The position numbers and the translations under genes were made by a program. The notes under the pieces are model-generated. The model did not search any database. It was not told where the DNA came from and saw only the letters and a program-made list of their open reading frames with translations. DNA of 23,228 bases, from assembly GCA_964528035.1 (NCBI GenBank), contig CAZGQY010000047.1, forward strand, positions 1 to 23,228, written 5' to 3'. Positions within the stretch are counted from its first letter, which is position 1. Every line of letters starts with the position of its first letter. Source of the DNA: CAZGQY01 sp964528035 (GTDB lineage: Bacteria; Pseudomonadota; Gammaproteobacteria; Methylococcales; UBA1147). This document shows, piece by piece, positions 14,508 to 20,912 of this stretch.

Positions 14508-16054
14508 GGAGAATTCCCCGAATCTGCTGGCAAAGTAAAATGAAATGTTGCGCCCTGGTCAAGCTCAGCCGTCGCCCATAATCGGCCTCCATGGGCTTCG
14601 ATGATTGATCGGCTGATCGCCAGGCCCATGCCCATACCTTCAGGTTTTGTGGTATAAAAAGCGTCAAAAATTCGTTCTGTTTGATCGGCGTCTAATCCAG
14701 GGCCTGTATCTCGCACAGTAATTTGAACTTCCGATGTACCGGTCAAGCCAACGCTAATCGTCAAAACGCGTTTTTCCTGATTGGCCATCGCGTCGATCCC
14801 ATTGTGCATAAGATTTAACATGACTTGTTCTATTTGCACCTTATCAATCGTTACGCGGGGCAGTCGATGGTCAATTTCTACCTGTAGCGCTACATTTCTG
14901 CCACGAGTTTGGGCCTCGCTAAATTGAATGACCTCGTCAATCAATTCATTCAGGTCGACTTTGATTTTACTACCTTCCTGTTTGCGGACAAATTTCCTCA
15001 ATTGGCGAATAATAAGTCCGGCTTGAGCCGCTGTTTTTGCGATTTGTTCGAGTGCATGAGCGAATTTTTCTGATTTTTCCGTGCCGTCGTGTAGCATCCG
15101 TAAACAAGCTTTGGCGTACGCATAGAGAGCCGTCAACGGTTGATTGATTTCGTGTGCCAGCCCCGCTGCCATTTCACCCATCAAAGAAAGACGATCCATG
15201 TGGGCTAATTCGGCCTGGTGCTGTTTGCTCTGCTCCTCGGCGCGACGACGCGCAGTAATGTCGATACCGGTGCTGATAATGTTGACAACCCCACCAGCAT
15301 CATTTGACAGGGCGGTATTGTGCCAAGCAATCAGGCGACGTGACCCAGATTTTGTCAGCCAATGACTTTCGAATTGATTGGGAAAATAATCCACATTCAC
15401 TTCGCTGTATACCGCTTTTACGGGCTCTATTTCTTCAGTCGGAAGGAAAATATTCCAAAAATATTGTCCTTCGACCTCAGCAAAGCGATATCCGGTTATA
15501 TTCTCGCAGGCGCTGTTAAAACGTACGATCCGTCCTTGTCGATCCAAAACCATGAGGAGTGCGCTTGAGGTGGCCAGAATCGCGGACACAAAATTGCGCT
15601 CATCCCGTAATGCTGCTTCCATCCGTCTGCGTTCGGTGATTTCGCGTAGTACTCCGGCGAAAAACCGTTGTTCGCCAACTTGAAATTCGCTGATGGATAA
15701 TTCCAAGGGGAAAACCGAGCCGTCTTTGCGTTGTCCGAGTACTTCACGTCCGATGCCGATTATGCGCCGCTCGCCGGTTTGCATATATCGAGCGAGATGA
15801 TTATCGTGGGCTTCGGCGTCGGGTGTAGGCATTAACATGCATATATTTTCCCCCTGTACTGCTTCAGCGGAGTAGCCAAAAATCGATTCGGCTGCACGAT
15901 TGAAGAGTTCGATCCGGCCCGTTGAATCAATAGTGATGATGCCATCGACTGCAGTATTGACGATGGCTTCGGTGCGCGCCTCGCTTTGCCTCAGTTGATG
16001 TTCAATCTGACTCGGGTCGGGTTTTTCAGGTCCGTTATTTAAATTTTCCGGCAA
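14504..16054 (-). CDS. fixL: FixL-like haem-PAS oxygen-sensing histidine kinase
   Basis: This 516-aa soluble kinase has PAS1 (about 22-143), PAS2 (about 150-270), the dimerisation/phosphoacceptor region with H301 (AAGLAHEINQPLTALYAYAK) and an ATPase domain (N-box MLNLMHNGIDAM, G1 DTGPGL, G2 GMGMGLAI). PAS1 matches FixL around the haem. H83 in EAHDNHLARY corresponds to the proximal His200 of Bradyrhizobium FixL, R89 to Arg206 and R103 in IIGIGRE to Arg220, with identical spacing. It is therefore probably a true haem oxygen sensor and not a generic PAS kinase. No transmembrane segments are present. The start is TTG 16054, supported by TAGGAG just upstream. A 4-base overlap joins it to fixJ. Confidence 0.9.
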   Translation of the reverse strand: MPENLNNGPEKPDPSQIEHQLRQSEARTEAIVNTAVDGIITIDSTGRIELFNRAAESIFGYSAEAVQGENICMLMPTPDAEAHDNHLARYMQTGERRIIGIGREVLGQRKDGSVFPLELSISEFQVGEQRFFAGVLREITERRRMEAALRDERNFVSAILATSSALLMVLDRQGRIVRFNSACENITGYRFAEVEGQYFWNIFLPTEEIEPVKAVYSEVNVDYFPNQFESHWLTKSGSRRLIAWHNTALSNDAGGVVNIISTGIDITARRRAEEQSKQHQAELAHMDRLSLMGEMAAGLAHEINQPLTALYAYAKACLRMLHDGTEKSEKFAHALEQIAKTAAQAGLIIRQLRKFVRKQEGSKIKVDLNELIDEVIQFSEAQTRGRNVALQVEIDHRLPRVTIDKVQIEQVMLNLMHNGIDAMANQEKRVLTISVGLTGTSEVQITVRDTGPGLDADQTERIFDAFYTTKPEGMGMGLAISRSIIEAHGGRLWATAELDQGATFHFTLPADSGNSP

Positions 16055-16081
16055 ACGCCACTCCTAGGTCTGTTAGCTTAA

Positions 16082-16396
16082 CTATTTTAATCGATGGAGA
16101 GCGTATTCTGCCAATTGTTCGGCGGCGGAGTCGAAGGCCTCTTCAATCATTCTGCAAATGCCGCTGCCCTGATGAGCATAGCTAATCACAAGCATTTTGT
16201 CCGGTACTGACAATTCAACTCGGATCCGCGACAGTTTGCCTTGTTTTGAGGCTTGATGTTGGGCTTCTACGAATACATGGCAGCGTGCAATGAAAATAGG
16301 AGAGCTCTCCAATGTAGCAACTTTTTCGCGAATATCGGTATCGACTGCAGCGGAATGAGGAAATCCACTAAACGTAATTTGCAAAGGAATAGTCAT
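16082..16396 (-). CDS. HPF/RaiA-family ribosome-associated (hibernation) factor
   Basis: This 104-aa basic alpha/beta protein follows the HPF/RaiA pattern: MTIPLQITFSGF (strand 1), DTDIREKVATLES (helix 1), CHVFVEAQHQ and LSRIRVELSVPDKMLVISY (strands 2-4), MIEEAFDSAAEQLAEYAL (helix 2). It lacks a C-terminal dimerisation domain, so it would act like short HPF/YfiA at the 30S decoding region. The sequence is divergent from E. coli HPF, hence moderate confidence. AAAGG precedes the ATG. An exact FNR box lies 58 bases upstream of the start, so induction at low oxygen is likely. FixL is encoded 27 bases downstream and might share the transcript. Confidence 0.75.
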   Translation of the reverse strand: MTIPLQITFSGFPHSAAVDTDIREKVATLESSPIFIARCHVFVEAQHQASKQGKLSRIRVELSVPDKMLVISYAHQGSGICRMIEEAFDSAAEQLAEYALHRLK

Positions 16397-16453
16397 CTGA
16401 ACCTTTAATCATTCTAATGTACAAAAGCCTAACCTGAATCAATGGTCTAATTT

Positions 16454-16467
16454 TTGATGTGGATCAA
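16454..16467 (-). promoter_or_regulatory. fnr box: FNR box (exact consensus), upstream of the HPF-like gene
   Basis: TTGATGTGGATCAA matches TTGAT-N4-ATCAA exactly. For minus-strand transcription a class II promoter (box centred at -41.5) predicts a -10 at 16426-16431, which reads TAGGCT on that strand. It keeps the three most conserved -10 bases, and the start would be near 16419. Confidence 0.8.
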
Positions 16468-16612
16468 ATTATTTTCCAGTGGTGAAAACTGTTTCGGAAA
16501 ATATCCGTAGTATCAATTCCGTATTCTTATTCGTACTGAAATGCCGGCGGAGGGTTGGATTATCTCTCTTCAATAATGTAATTAGTTACACTGGATTGGA
16601 ATAAATAGCCGT

Positions 16613-16654
16613 TTGATCTGAGTCAAAGTCAAGCTATGGCTCTGCGGTTATCAT
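16613..16654 (+). promoter_or_regulatory. fnr box: FNR-dependent promoter: FNR box plus -10, upstream of the membrane-protein gene
   Basis: The box TTGATCTGAGTCAA (16613-16626, one mismatch from consensus) is centred exactly 41.5 bases before the start predicted by the -10 hexamer TATCAT (16649-16654, start near 16661). This is the standard class II FNR architecture, leaving a leader of about 100 bases before ATG 16762. Confidence 0.8.
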
Positions 16655-16761
16655 GCGAGGGAAATAGATCGTATTTTTTATCAACAACAATTGTGAGAAA
16701 TTTACTTCGGTAAATAGTGTATATGCGAAATTGAATTTCAAGCTTTAATTCAGGAGGTGGC

Positions 16762-17310
16762 ATGAAGGAGCCAAAACAGGTTGTGTCAGAGACCATTGCA
16801 CGTGAACAACGGTATGCTTTGATCGAAAAAATTACTATGATTTTCCTTATTATTCTGTCGATGGTCGGCGTCAGTATTATGGAGTTTTCTCCATCTGAAG
16901 GATATCAGTACTGGGTTGGTATGATTCCGGTCTTTGGGATTGGGGCCATAACAATCAACTTTTCACAAGCCAAACAAAAAGACCGAATCGTTCAGGAAAT
17001 CTTTGTTGAGCAGGGCCTTTTGTGGTTTGGTGTGCTATTAGCTTTATGTGGAACGCTGATGCTGTTACATGTAAATGCCTTGGATAATAAAAATACCGGA
17101 TTGGTCATGTTGCTTATTTTGTCGTTGGCAACCTATATCGATGGCCTGCGGATTGGTTGGCGCTTTAGTTTGGTGGGTAATTTTCTGGGTCTGACAGCAG
17201 TTTCAATAGCCTATCTGAAACATTTTATGTGGATATTGTTCGGACTTGCGGCAATTACCATCGGATTGGCAGTATTCCGGGGTCGTTTTTCAGCGAAGTT
17301 TATTAAGTGA
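16762..17310 (+). CDS. Multi-pass inner-membrane protein of unknown function
   Basis: A strong ribosome-binding site (AGGAGGT) precedes the ATG. The 182-aa product has a charged cytoplasmic N terminus (MKEPKQVVSETIAREQRYAL). Five or six hydrophobic segments follow at about 24-42, 50-67, 85-104, 113-126, 134-149 and 153-170. The tail is basic (FRGRFSAKFIK). I do not recognise the family and see no catalytic motif. The clear FNR promoter upstream marks it as a low-oxygen membrane protein. The palindromic repeat copy 2 begins four bases after its stop and may form the 3' end of its transcript. Confidence 0.8.
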   Translation: MKEPKQVVSETIAREQRYALIEKITMIFLIILSMVGVSIMEFSPSEGYQYWVGMIPVFGIGAITINFSQAKQKDRIVQEIFVEQGLLWFGVLLALCGTLMLLHVNALDNKNTGLVMLLILSLATYIDGLRIGWRFSLVGNFLGLTAVSIAYLKHFMWILFGLAAITIGLAVFRGRFSAKFIK

Positions 17311-17314
17311 TTTT

Positions 17315-17460
17315 GTAACTGCTCACCCCTCTATGGTTGATCTGTACCGGAAGACGCCTTAAATGCAATCCATGTAAGCTTGGATGCGGCTTCCCTGCCG
17401 CATACACTTCCTCCACAGATCACCTATAGAGGGCTGTTTCGGTGGGGGGCGAGTCGTTAC
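17315..17460. repeat. 146-bp imperfect palindromic repeat, copy 2
   Basis: Same length and orientation as the copy at 1958-2103, beginning GTAACTGCTCACCCC and ending GGGGCGAGTCGTTAC. Conserved inner arms are CCCTCTATGG/CTATAGAGGG and ATGCGGC/GCCGCAT. It lies immediately after a stop codon, a common place for extragenic palindromes, where the hairpin may protect or end the transcript. Confidence 0.85.
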
Positions 17461-17495
17461 GTGAATTTTTTACTATGGCGAAGAAACGCGATTGA

Positions 17496-17537
17496 TTGAT
17501 ATAAATCAATGTCGGGCAATCAATAAGAAAATAAAAT
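17496..17537 (+). promoter_or_regulatory. fnr box: FNR-dependent promoter: exact FNR box plus -10
   Basis: TTGATATAAATCAA (17496-17509) is an exact FNR consensus. TAAAAT at 17532-17537 (5 of 6 -10 consensus bases) puts the start near 17544, exactly 41.5 bases from the box centre. The next + gene is the small lipoprotein at 17851, about 307 bases away. The transcript therefore has a long leader or includes an unrecognised RNA. Confidence 0.82.
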
Positions 17538-17544
17538 TTCCTCA

Positions 17545-17850
17545 ATACTGAAACCTTGAATCTTTTGCAACGAACTGAGCCTTGCAAGCAAAGAATTAGA
17601 AAGAAGTTCTTTGTTTTGGTTTGATATTGTAATTTTTGTTTCGGTATAAAAAGTAACGTATCTATTTAGCGGGTTTCGTGGATAGGCTGCAAACTGTTGA
17701 TTGTTGGGGACGCGTGAATACGTACATATAAGCTCTTCTGCAACAATCCTTTTGCAGAACCCCAAATGATTAACATCTGACACTCTCAGAAATATAGTCG
17801 CTGAATAGTTGCAAAGTAACAAAAACTTCTTGTCAAAAAAGGTGAAAATC
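17545..17850 (+). other. Long leader or possible small RNA region downstream of an FNR promoter
   Basis: No protein-like frame is seen on the + strand; the 110-aa minus-strand frame here lacks protein character. It contains a second plausible sigma-70 promoter (TTGATA at 17621-17626, 18-base spacer, TATAAA at 17645-17650). It also has a perfect 8-bp hairpin, TTCTGCAA (17736-17743) with TTGCAGAA (17752-17759). Confidence 0.4.
17621..17650 (+). promoter_or_regulatory. Candidate sigma-70 promoter upstream of the small lipoprotein
   Basis: TTGATA and TATAAA are separated by 18 bases, each close to consensus. The start would fall near 17657. It could give oxygen-independent expression in addition to the upstream FNR promoter. 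Confidence 0.45.
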
Positions 17851-17982
17851 ATGAAGAAAATAATGAAGGTTTTAACTTCACTGATCCTGGTGATCGGTTT
17901 ATCGGTTGTTTTAGTCGGGTGCGAAGGTGGTACAGGTGGTAGTGCGGGTATGGGTAAAAAATCTGACTTAACTGCTAATTAG
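17851..17982 (+). CDS. 43-aa small lipoprotein
   Basis: AAAAGGTG lies upstream of ATG 17851. The product starts MKKIMKVLTSLILVIGLSVV and has a lipobox ending in LVGC (Cys24). Only about 20 mature residues follow, rich in Gly (EGGTGGSAGMGKKSDLTAN). Such tiny lipoproteins (entericidin-like in size) are easily missed in annotation. No Asp follows the Cys at +2 (it is Glu), so Lol sorting to the outer membrane is likely. An exact FNR box with a well-placed -10 lies upstream on the same strand. Function unknown. Confidence 0.7.
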   Translation: MKKIMKVLTSLILVIGLSVVLVGCEGGTGGSAGMGKKSDLTAN

Positions 17983-18427
17983 TGTCCGCTGAAGGTTTCC
18001 ATGGCCTCGAACAAGGTACCAACGCTCCATCAATATAATCTTGTTCGAGTGTAGCGATCGGAAATTTGGCTGATTAGACAAGTTTTCAATGAACTGGTTT
18101 ATTTTTCGGTGGGCTCCAAGAGGCCCATCTGAGAACCAACTGATTGACTGTAGACGACTGATTGACCGAATTATCCGATCATTTTTTTATAGGGAGTGCG
18201 AGTGCTCCGTCCCAGATATATTGACGGATATATAGCCAGTAATCGGCCATCTGCGTTGTTGCACCCGCTTTACACGCGCAACGAGTCCAGCGCGCGTGCC
18301 TGGCAGCTGACCACTTCTCGACACAATTCACCGCCCCAATACCAGTGTGATGGAGTACTAATAAAGAGGGCTGGACCAATTTCTGTATTGAGAGTTTAAA
18401 CCTGAACCCGTGACTTTACTACAGCAC
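17983..18427. other. 445-base intergenic region with inverted repeats and a GC-rich block
   Basis: It holds a 10-bp inverted repeat at 18006-18049 and a short TGGGC/GCCCA hairpin at 18110-18127. A GC-rich block at about 18245-18350 contrasts with its AT-rich surroundings. The open frames in the block on both strands look spurious. The block resembles a degraded dispersed repeat. Confidence 0.4.
18006..18049 (+). terminator. Inverted repeat after the small lipoprotein, possible terminator
   Basis: CTCGAACAAG (18006-18015) and CTTGTTCGAG (18040-18049) are perfect 10-base arms with a 24-base loop, starting 23 bases after the lipoprotein stop. No T run follows, so it may instead be a 3' stabilising hairpin. 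Confidence 0.4.
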
Positions 18428-18937
18428 TCAGAAGGATTTTGGATACAGGCTGCTGCTCTGATCCAGCTCCCCTGTTTGTCGGTAATCTAAAGTAATTGCA
18501 TCTGGTTTCCTCAGTTCTCCGTTAATAACCGATCCGACTACAATGTTGTGATCGCCGGAATTGGTTTCGCTAACAATTTGGCATTCAAAAAAAGCCATAG
18601 CTTCGTCCATAACCGGTGCTTGAGTTTTATGACATCGCCAGGGTATCGATAGCAATTTGTTGTGTGATGCGGGTTGGCCAAAATGTTCGGCCAGGTCAAG
18701 CTGGTTGTCACTCAATACATTGATTGAAAACATGCCGTTTGATTGCATAAGATTATAGCTGGAATGTTCCGGGTTGACGCTTAATGCCAACATCAGGGGT
18801 TTAAAGGATGTTTGCATGACCCATGCGGCGGTAAACGCGTTATGCGTGTGACCGTCGCTGACGCCGATAACATAAACGCCATGGCTGACTGTACGGAATA
18901 ATTCAGCCATTTTAAGATAGGGATCAATAGTGGTCAT
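18428..18937 (-). CDS. Flavin reductase-like (FMN-binding split barrel) protein
   Basis: This 169-aa protein has the flavin-reductase-domain layout: an N-terminal FRTVSHGVYVIGVSDGHTHNAFTAAWVMQTSFKPL block, in which the Thr/Ala/Ser-rich stretch normally contacts FMN. It is followed by LMLALSVNPEHSSYNLMQSNGMFSINVLSDNQLDLAEHFG and the late barrel strands IPWRCHKTQAPVM and FFECQIVSETNSGDHNIVVGSVING. It would reduce FMN or use FMN with NAD(P)H in the cytoplasm. Its start overlaps the stop of the cyclo-ligase gene by four bases (18934-18937). Cotranscription with one-carbon-cofactor genes suggests a role in pterin or folate chemistry, but the partner is not shown. Confidence 0.82.
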   Translation of the reverse strand: MTTIDPYLKMAELFRTVSHGVYVIGVSDGHTHNAFTAAWVMQTSFKPLMLALSVNPEHSSYNLMQSNGMFSINVLSDNQLDLAEHFGQPASHNKLLSIPWRCHKTQAPVMDEAMAFFECQIVSETNSGDHNIVVGSVINGELRKPDAITLDYRQTGELDQSSSLYPKSF

Positions 18938-19551
18938 GCGGTTCGGCCACGTCCTTGGAATGTCGAGTTTTCAGTGATGATCCTATCCAGATAAATGTCG
19001 TATTTATCCATCGGAATCTGATCAAATATCTGGCTTGCGAAGCCCACTCCAATCAGCATTGTATCCGAAGCTACTGAGCACAGCAGGCGATCATAATATC
19101 CACCTCCATTTCCGAGTCGACCGCCCTGTGGGTCGAAGGCGACTCCAGGAACCATGATAAGATCAATCGATTGTGGATCGACTTCTTTACCGGCTTCATT
19201 CCAACGATCTTTTGGTGGTTCGAGTATGTTCCACATACCTGGGACAAGTTCATCCAATGATTCCAGATGCCACAGTCCAAGTTTATTGTCTCCCTGTTCG
19301 TCTTGAGTGCAATAGGGAATGACAATGCGTTTTTCGCCGCTTAATTGCTGCAAAACAAATTGCGTGGTTTGCACTTCTGTACGGCAATCGAGATACAGCA
19401 TGATCGTGTCCGCCTGCTGGTAATCCGATAACTCGAAAAAAGTGTCACAGATTTTGTGACTATGAGTTTCTTTTTCGGGTTGTGCCGCACGCGCAGTATA
19501 GGCAGCGCGCCGTAGTGCTTGCTTTTTTTTATCTAATTCCTGGGTAGACAT
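18934..19551 (-). CDS. 5-formyltetrahydrofolate cyclo-ligase
   Basis: At 205 aa it is the usual length. It converts 5-formyl-THF to 5,10-methenyl-THF with ATP. Visible are the N-terminal helix KKKQALRRAAYTAR (8-21) and the signature PGVAFDPQGGRLGNGGGYYDRLL (135-157), containing the phosphate/folate-binding glycines. IGVGFASQI follows. It is the first gene of a two-gene unit with the flavin reductase. In enteric bacteria the 6S RNA gene precedes this gene, but only 80 bases separate it from the next gene here, so 6S RNA is not at this locus. It fits a methylotroph's need to recycle folate C1 units. Confidence 0.93.
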   Translation of the reverse strand: MSTQELDKKKQALRRAAYTARAAQPEKETHSHKICDTFFELSDYQQADTIMLYLDCRTEVQTTQFVLQQLSGEKRIVIPYCTQDEQGDNKLGLWHLESLDELVPGMWNILEPPKDRWNEAGKEVDPQSIDLIMVPGVAFDPQGGRLGNGGGYYDRLLCSVASDTMLIGVGFASQIFDQIPMDKYDIYLDRIITENSTFQGRGRTA

Positions 19552-19570
19552 GGTTTACAGGAAGCCGATT

Positions 19571-19602
19571 GTAGCCTGGATGGATTGTAACGGAATCCGG
19601 GA
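19571..19602. repeat. REP-like dispersed palindrome between two genes
   Basis: GTAGCCTGGAT...AATCCGGGAT with an internal CGG matches the widespread GTAGCCCGGAT...ATCCGGG extragenic palindrome of many proteobacteria. The arms can form a hairpin. It lies in the 80-base gap between the isocitrate dehydrogenase stop and the cyclo-ligase start. Confidence 0.6.
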
Positions 19603-19631
19603 TTTAGGATGGTAAGTCCTATGGTGGATAT

Positions 19632-20660
19632 TTACGCGGGAACAGCCTCATAGTCTAAGGCATCTATAATCGCATCGCTCATTTCGTTTGTTTTTACTGT
19701 TGACCCTGCATTCAGATCCGGAGTGACGTAGGTTCCCTGGTTGATGACTTTTTTAACAGCATTAGTGATCCGAGTAGCTGCATCGGTTTCACCAAGGTGA
19801 TTCAGCATCATGACGCCTGCCAGTATGACAGCTGTTGGGTTAGCGATGTTTAGTTCAGCAATATCCGGTGCGCTGCCGTGAACAGCTTCGAATAGCGAGG
19901 TTTCAAAACCAATATTTGCACCTGGGACGAGGCCCAGTCCGCCGACTAGCCCAGCAGTCAGATCCGATAAAATATCTCCAAACATGTTGGTGGTGACAAT
20001 CGTGTCGAATTGGTTTGGATCCATCACCATGTGCATGCAGGTTGCATCTATTATACGTTCATCACACTCAATACTGGGGTATTCTTTTGAAATATCTCTG
20101 GCGACATCTAAAAACAGGCCTTGACTGAATTTGAGGATATTCGCTTTGTGCGCAATAGTAACTTTTTTGCGGTTATTTTCTGAGGCGTACTCGAATGCAT
20201 ATCTGACTATGCGTTCTGCTCCGCTGCGGGTGACGATGGCAATGCTCTCCGCGGTATTTTTGTTAGGGCCAATATAGTGTTCCAGGCCGGCGTACAGTCC
20301 TTCGGTATTTTCCCGAACAACCACAATGTCAATATTCTCGTAACGTGAATTTGCGCCTTTCCAACTGGTTGCCGGTCGTACATTTGCGTATAAATCGAAT
20401 TCTTGTCGTAGAGCCACATTAATACTTCTAAACCCTTTTCCAAGCTGAGTGGTAAGAGGACCTTTGAATACGACTCGGTTTTTTTCGATGGATTCCAGAG
20501 TCTCATCCGGTAAAGGCGTATGGAATGTTTCGTAGGCGGATAAACCCGCAAACTGTTCTTCCCATTCAATCGCTACACCTGTCGCGTCAATAATTTTGAC
20601 CGCTGCTTCCATTATTGACGGCCCGATACCGTCGCCCTTAATTAATGTGACTTTATACAT
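19632..20660 (-). CDS. NAD-type isocitrate dehydrogenase (isopropylmalate/isocitrate dehydrogenase family)
   Basis: This 342-aa decarboxylating dehydrogenase has substrate-binding residues in SINVALRQEFDLYANVRP (S79, R85, R95) and VRENTEGLYAGLEHY (R116, Y123), K172 in AHKANILK, and Mg-binding aspartates in MFGDILSDL (D229, D233). In HGSAPDIAE, D266-I267 occupy the place of Lys-Tyr in NADP enzymes, so NAD is the expected cofactor. RENTEGLY with GLEHY favours isocitrate over isopropylmalate, although homoisocitrate cannot be excluded. Its length fits the short homodimeric NAD-IDH found in many methylotrophs. It probably forms its own transcript, with a 252-base gap upstream. Confidence 0.88.
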   Translation of the reverse strand: MYKVTLIKGDGIGPSIMEAAVKIIDATGVAIEWEEQFAGLSAYETFHTPLPDETLESIEKNRVVFKGPLTTQLGKGFRSINVALRQEFDLYANVRPATSWKGANSRYENIDIVVVRENTEGLYAGLEHYIGPNKNTAESIAIVTRSGAERIVRYAFEYASENNRKKVTIAHKANILKFSQGLFLDVARDISKEYPSIECDERIIDATCMHMVMDPNQFDTIVTTNMFGDILSDLTAGLVGGLGLVPGANIGFETSLFEAVHGSAPDIAELNIANPTAVILAGVMMLNHLGETDAATRITNAVKKVINQGTYVTPDLNAGSTVKTNEMSDAIIDALDYEAVPA

Positions 20661-20785
20661 TACTAATATCCAGTTCCAAAACTTTTTAAGTATGGCATAT
20701 TAAGGCTGGTATTGTAATTATTCAGTATATATTTTGAGCCATTGATTTTGGTCTTCGGCAACGGAGAAGTTGTAGCAGAGCATGC

Positions 20786-20839
20786 CGGGTAGTTATTTAC
20801 GTGTCTCTAACAGTCAACGGTATATACACTAACTACCCG
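20786..20839. repeat. Inverted repeat in the gap between the RibD-like and IDH genes
   Basis: CGGGTAGTTA (20786-20795) and TAACTACCCG (20830-20839) are perfect 10-base arms around 34 bases. On the minus strand it lies 73 bases after the RibD-like stop and 126 bases before the IDH start, so it could be a terminator-like structure, an operator pair or an extragenic repeat. No T run follows on either strand. Confidence 0.5.
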
Positions 20840-20912
20840 ACGCGTTGCATAGATACTTAAGACATTTGAATATCGCTTGGTTTTAAACAGGTAATTGACC
20901 CAATTGTGAATT

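Larger units (their letters stand above)
16397..16761. promoter_or_regulatory. Divergent regulatory region with two FNR boxes
   Basis: This 365-base region separates the HPF-like gene (minus) from the membrane-protein gene (plus). One FNR box sits near each end gene, at 16454-16467 and 16613-16626, consistent with two separate anaerobic promoters. No small gene is visible between them. Confidence 0.7.

Noticed and set aside
17520..17852. 110-aa minus-strand open frame
   Set aside because: It lies over an FNR promoter and leader running the other way, lacks a ribosome-binding site and has no protein-like pattern.
18179..18399. Overlapping open frames on both strands in the GC-rich block
   Set aside because: Both are likely by-products of a repeat-like sequence; neither has a ribosome-binding site.
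19552..19631. 6S RNA gene next to the 5-formyl-THF cyclo-ligase gene, as in enteric bacteria
   Set aside because: Only 80 bases are available, and they contain a REP-like palindrome.
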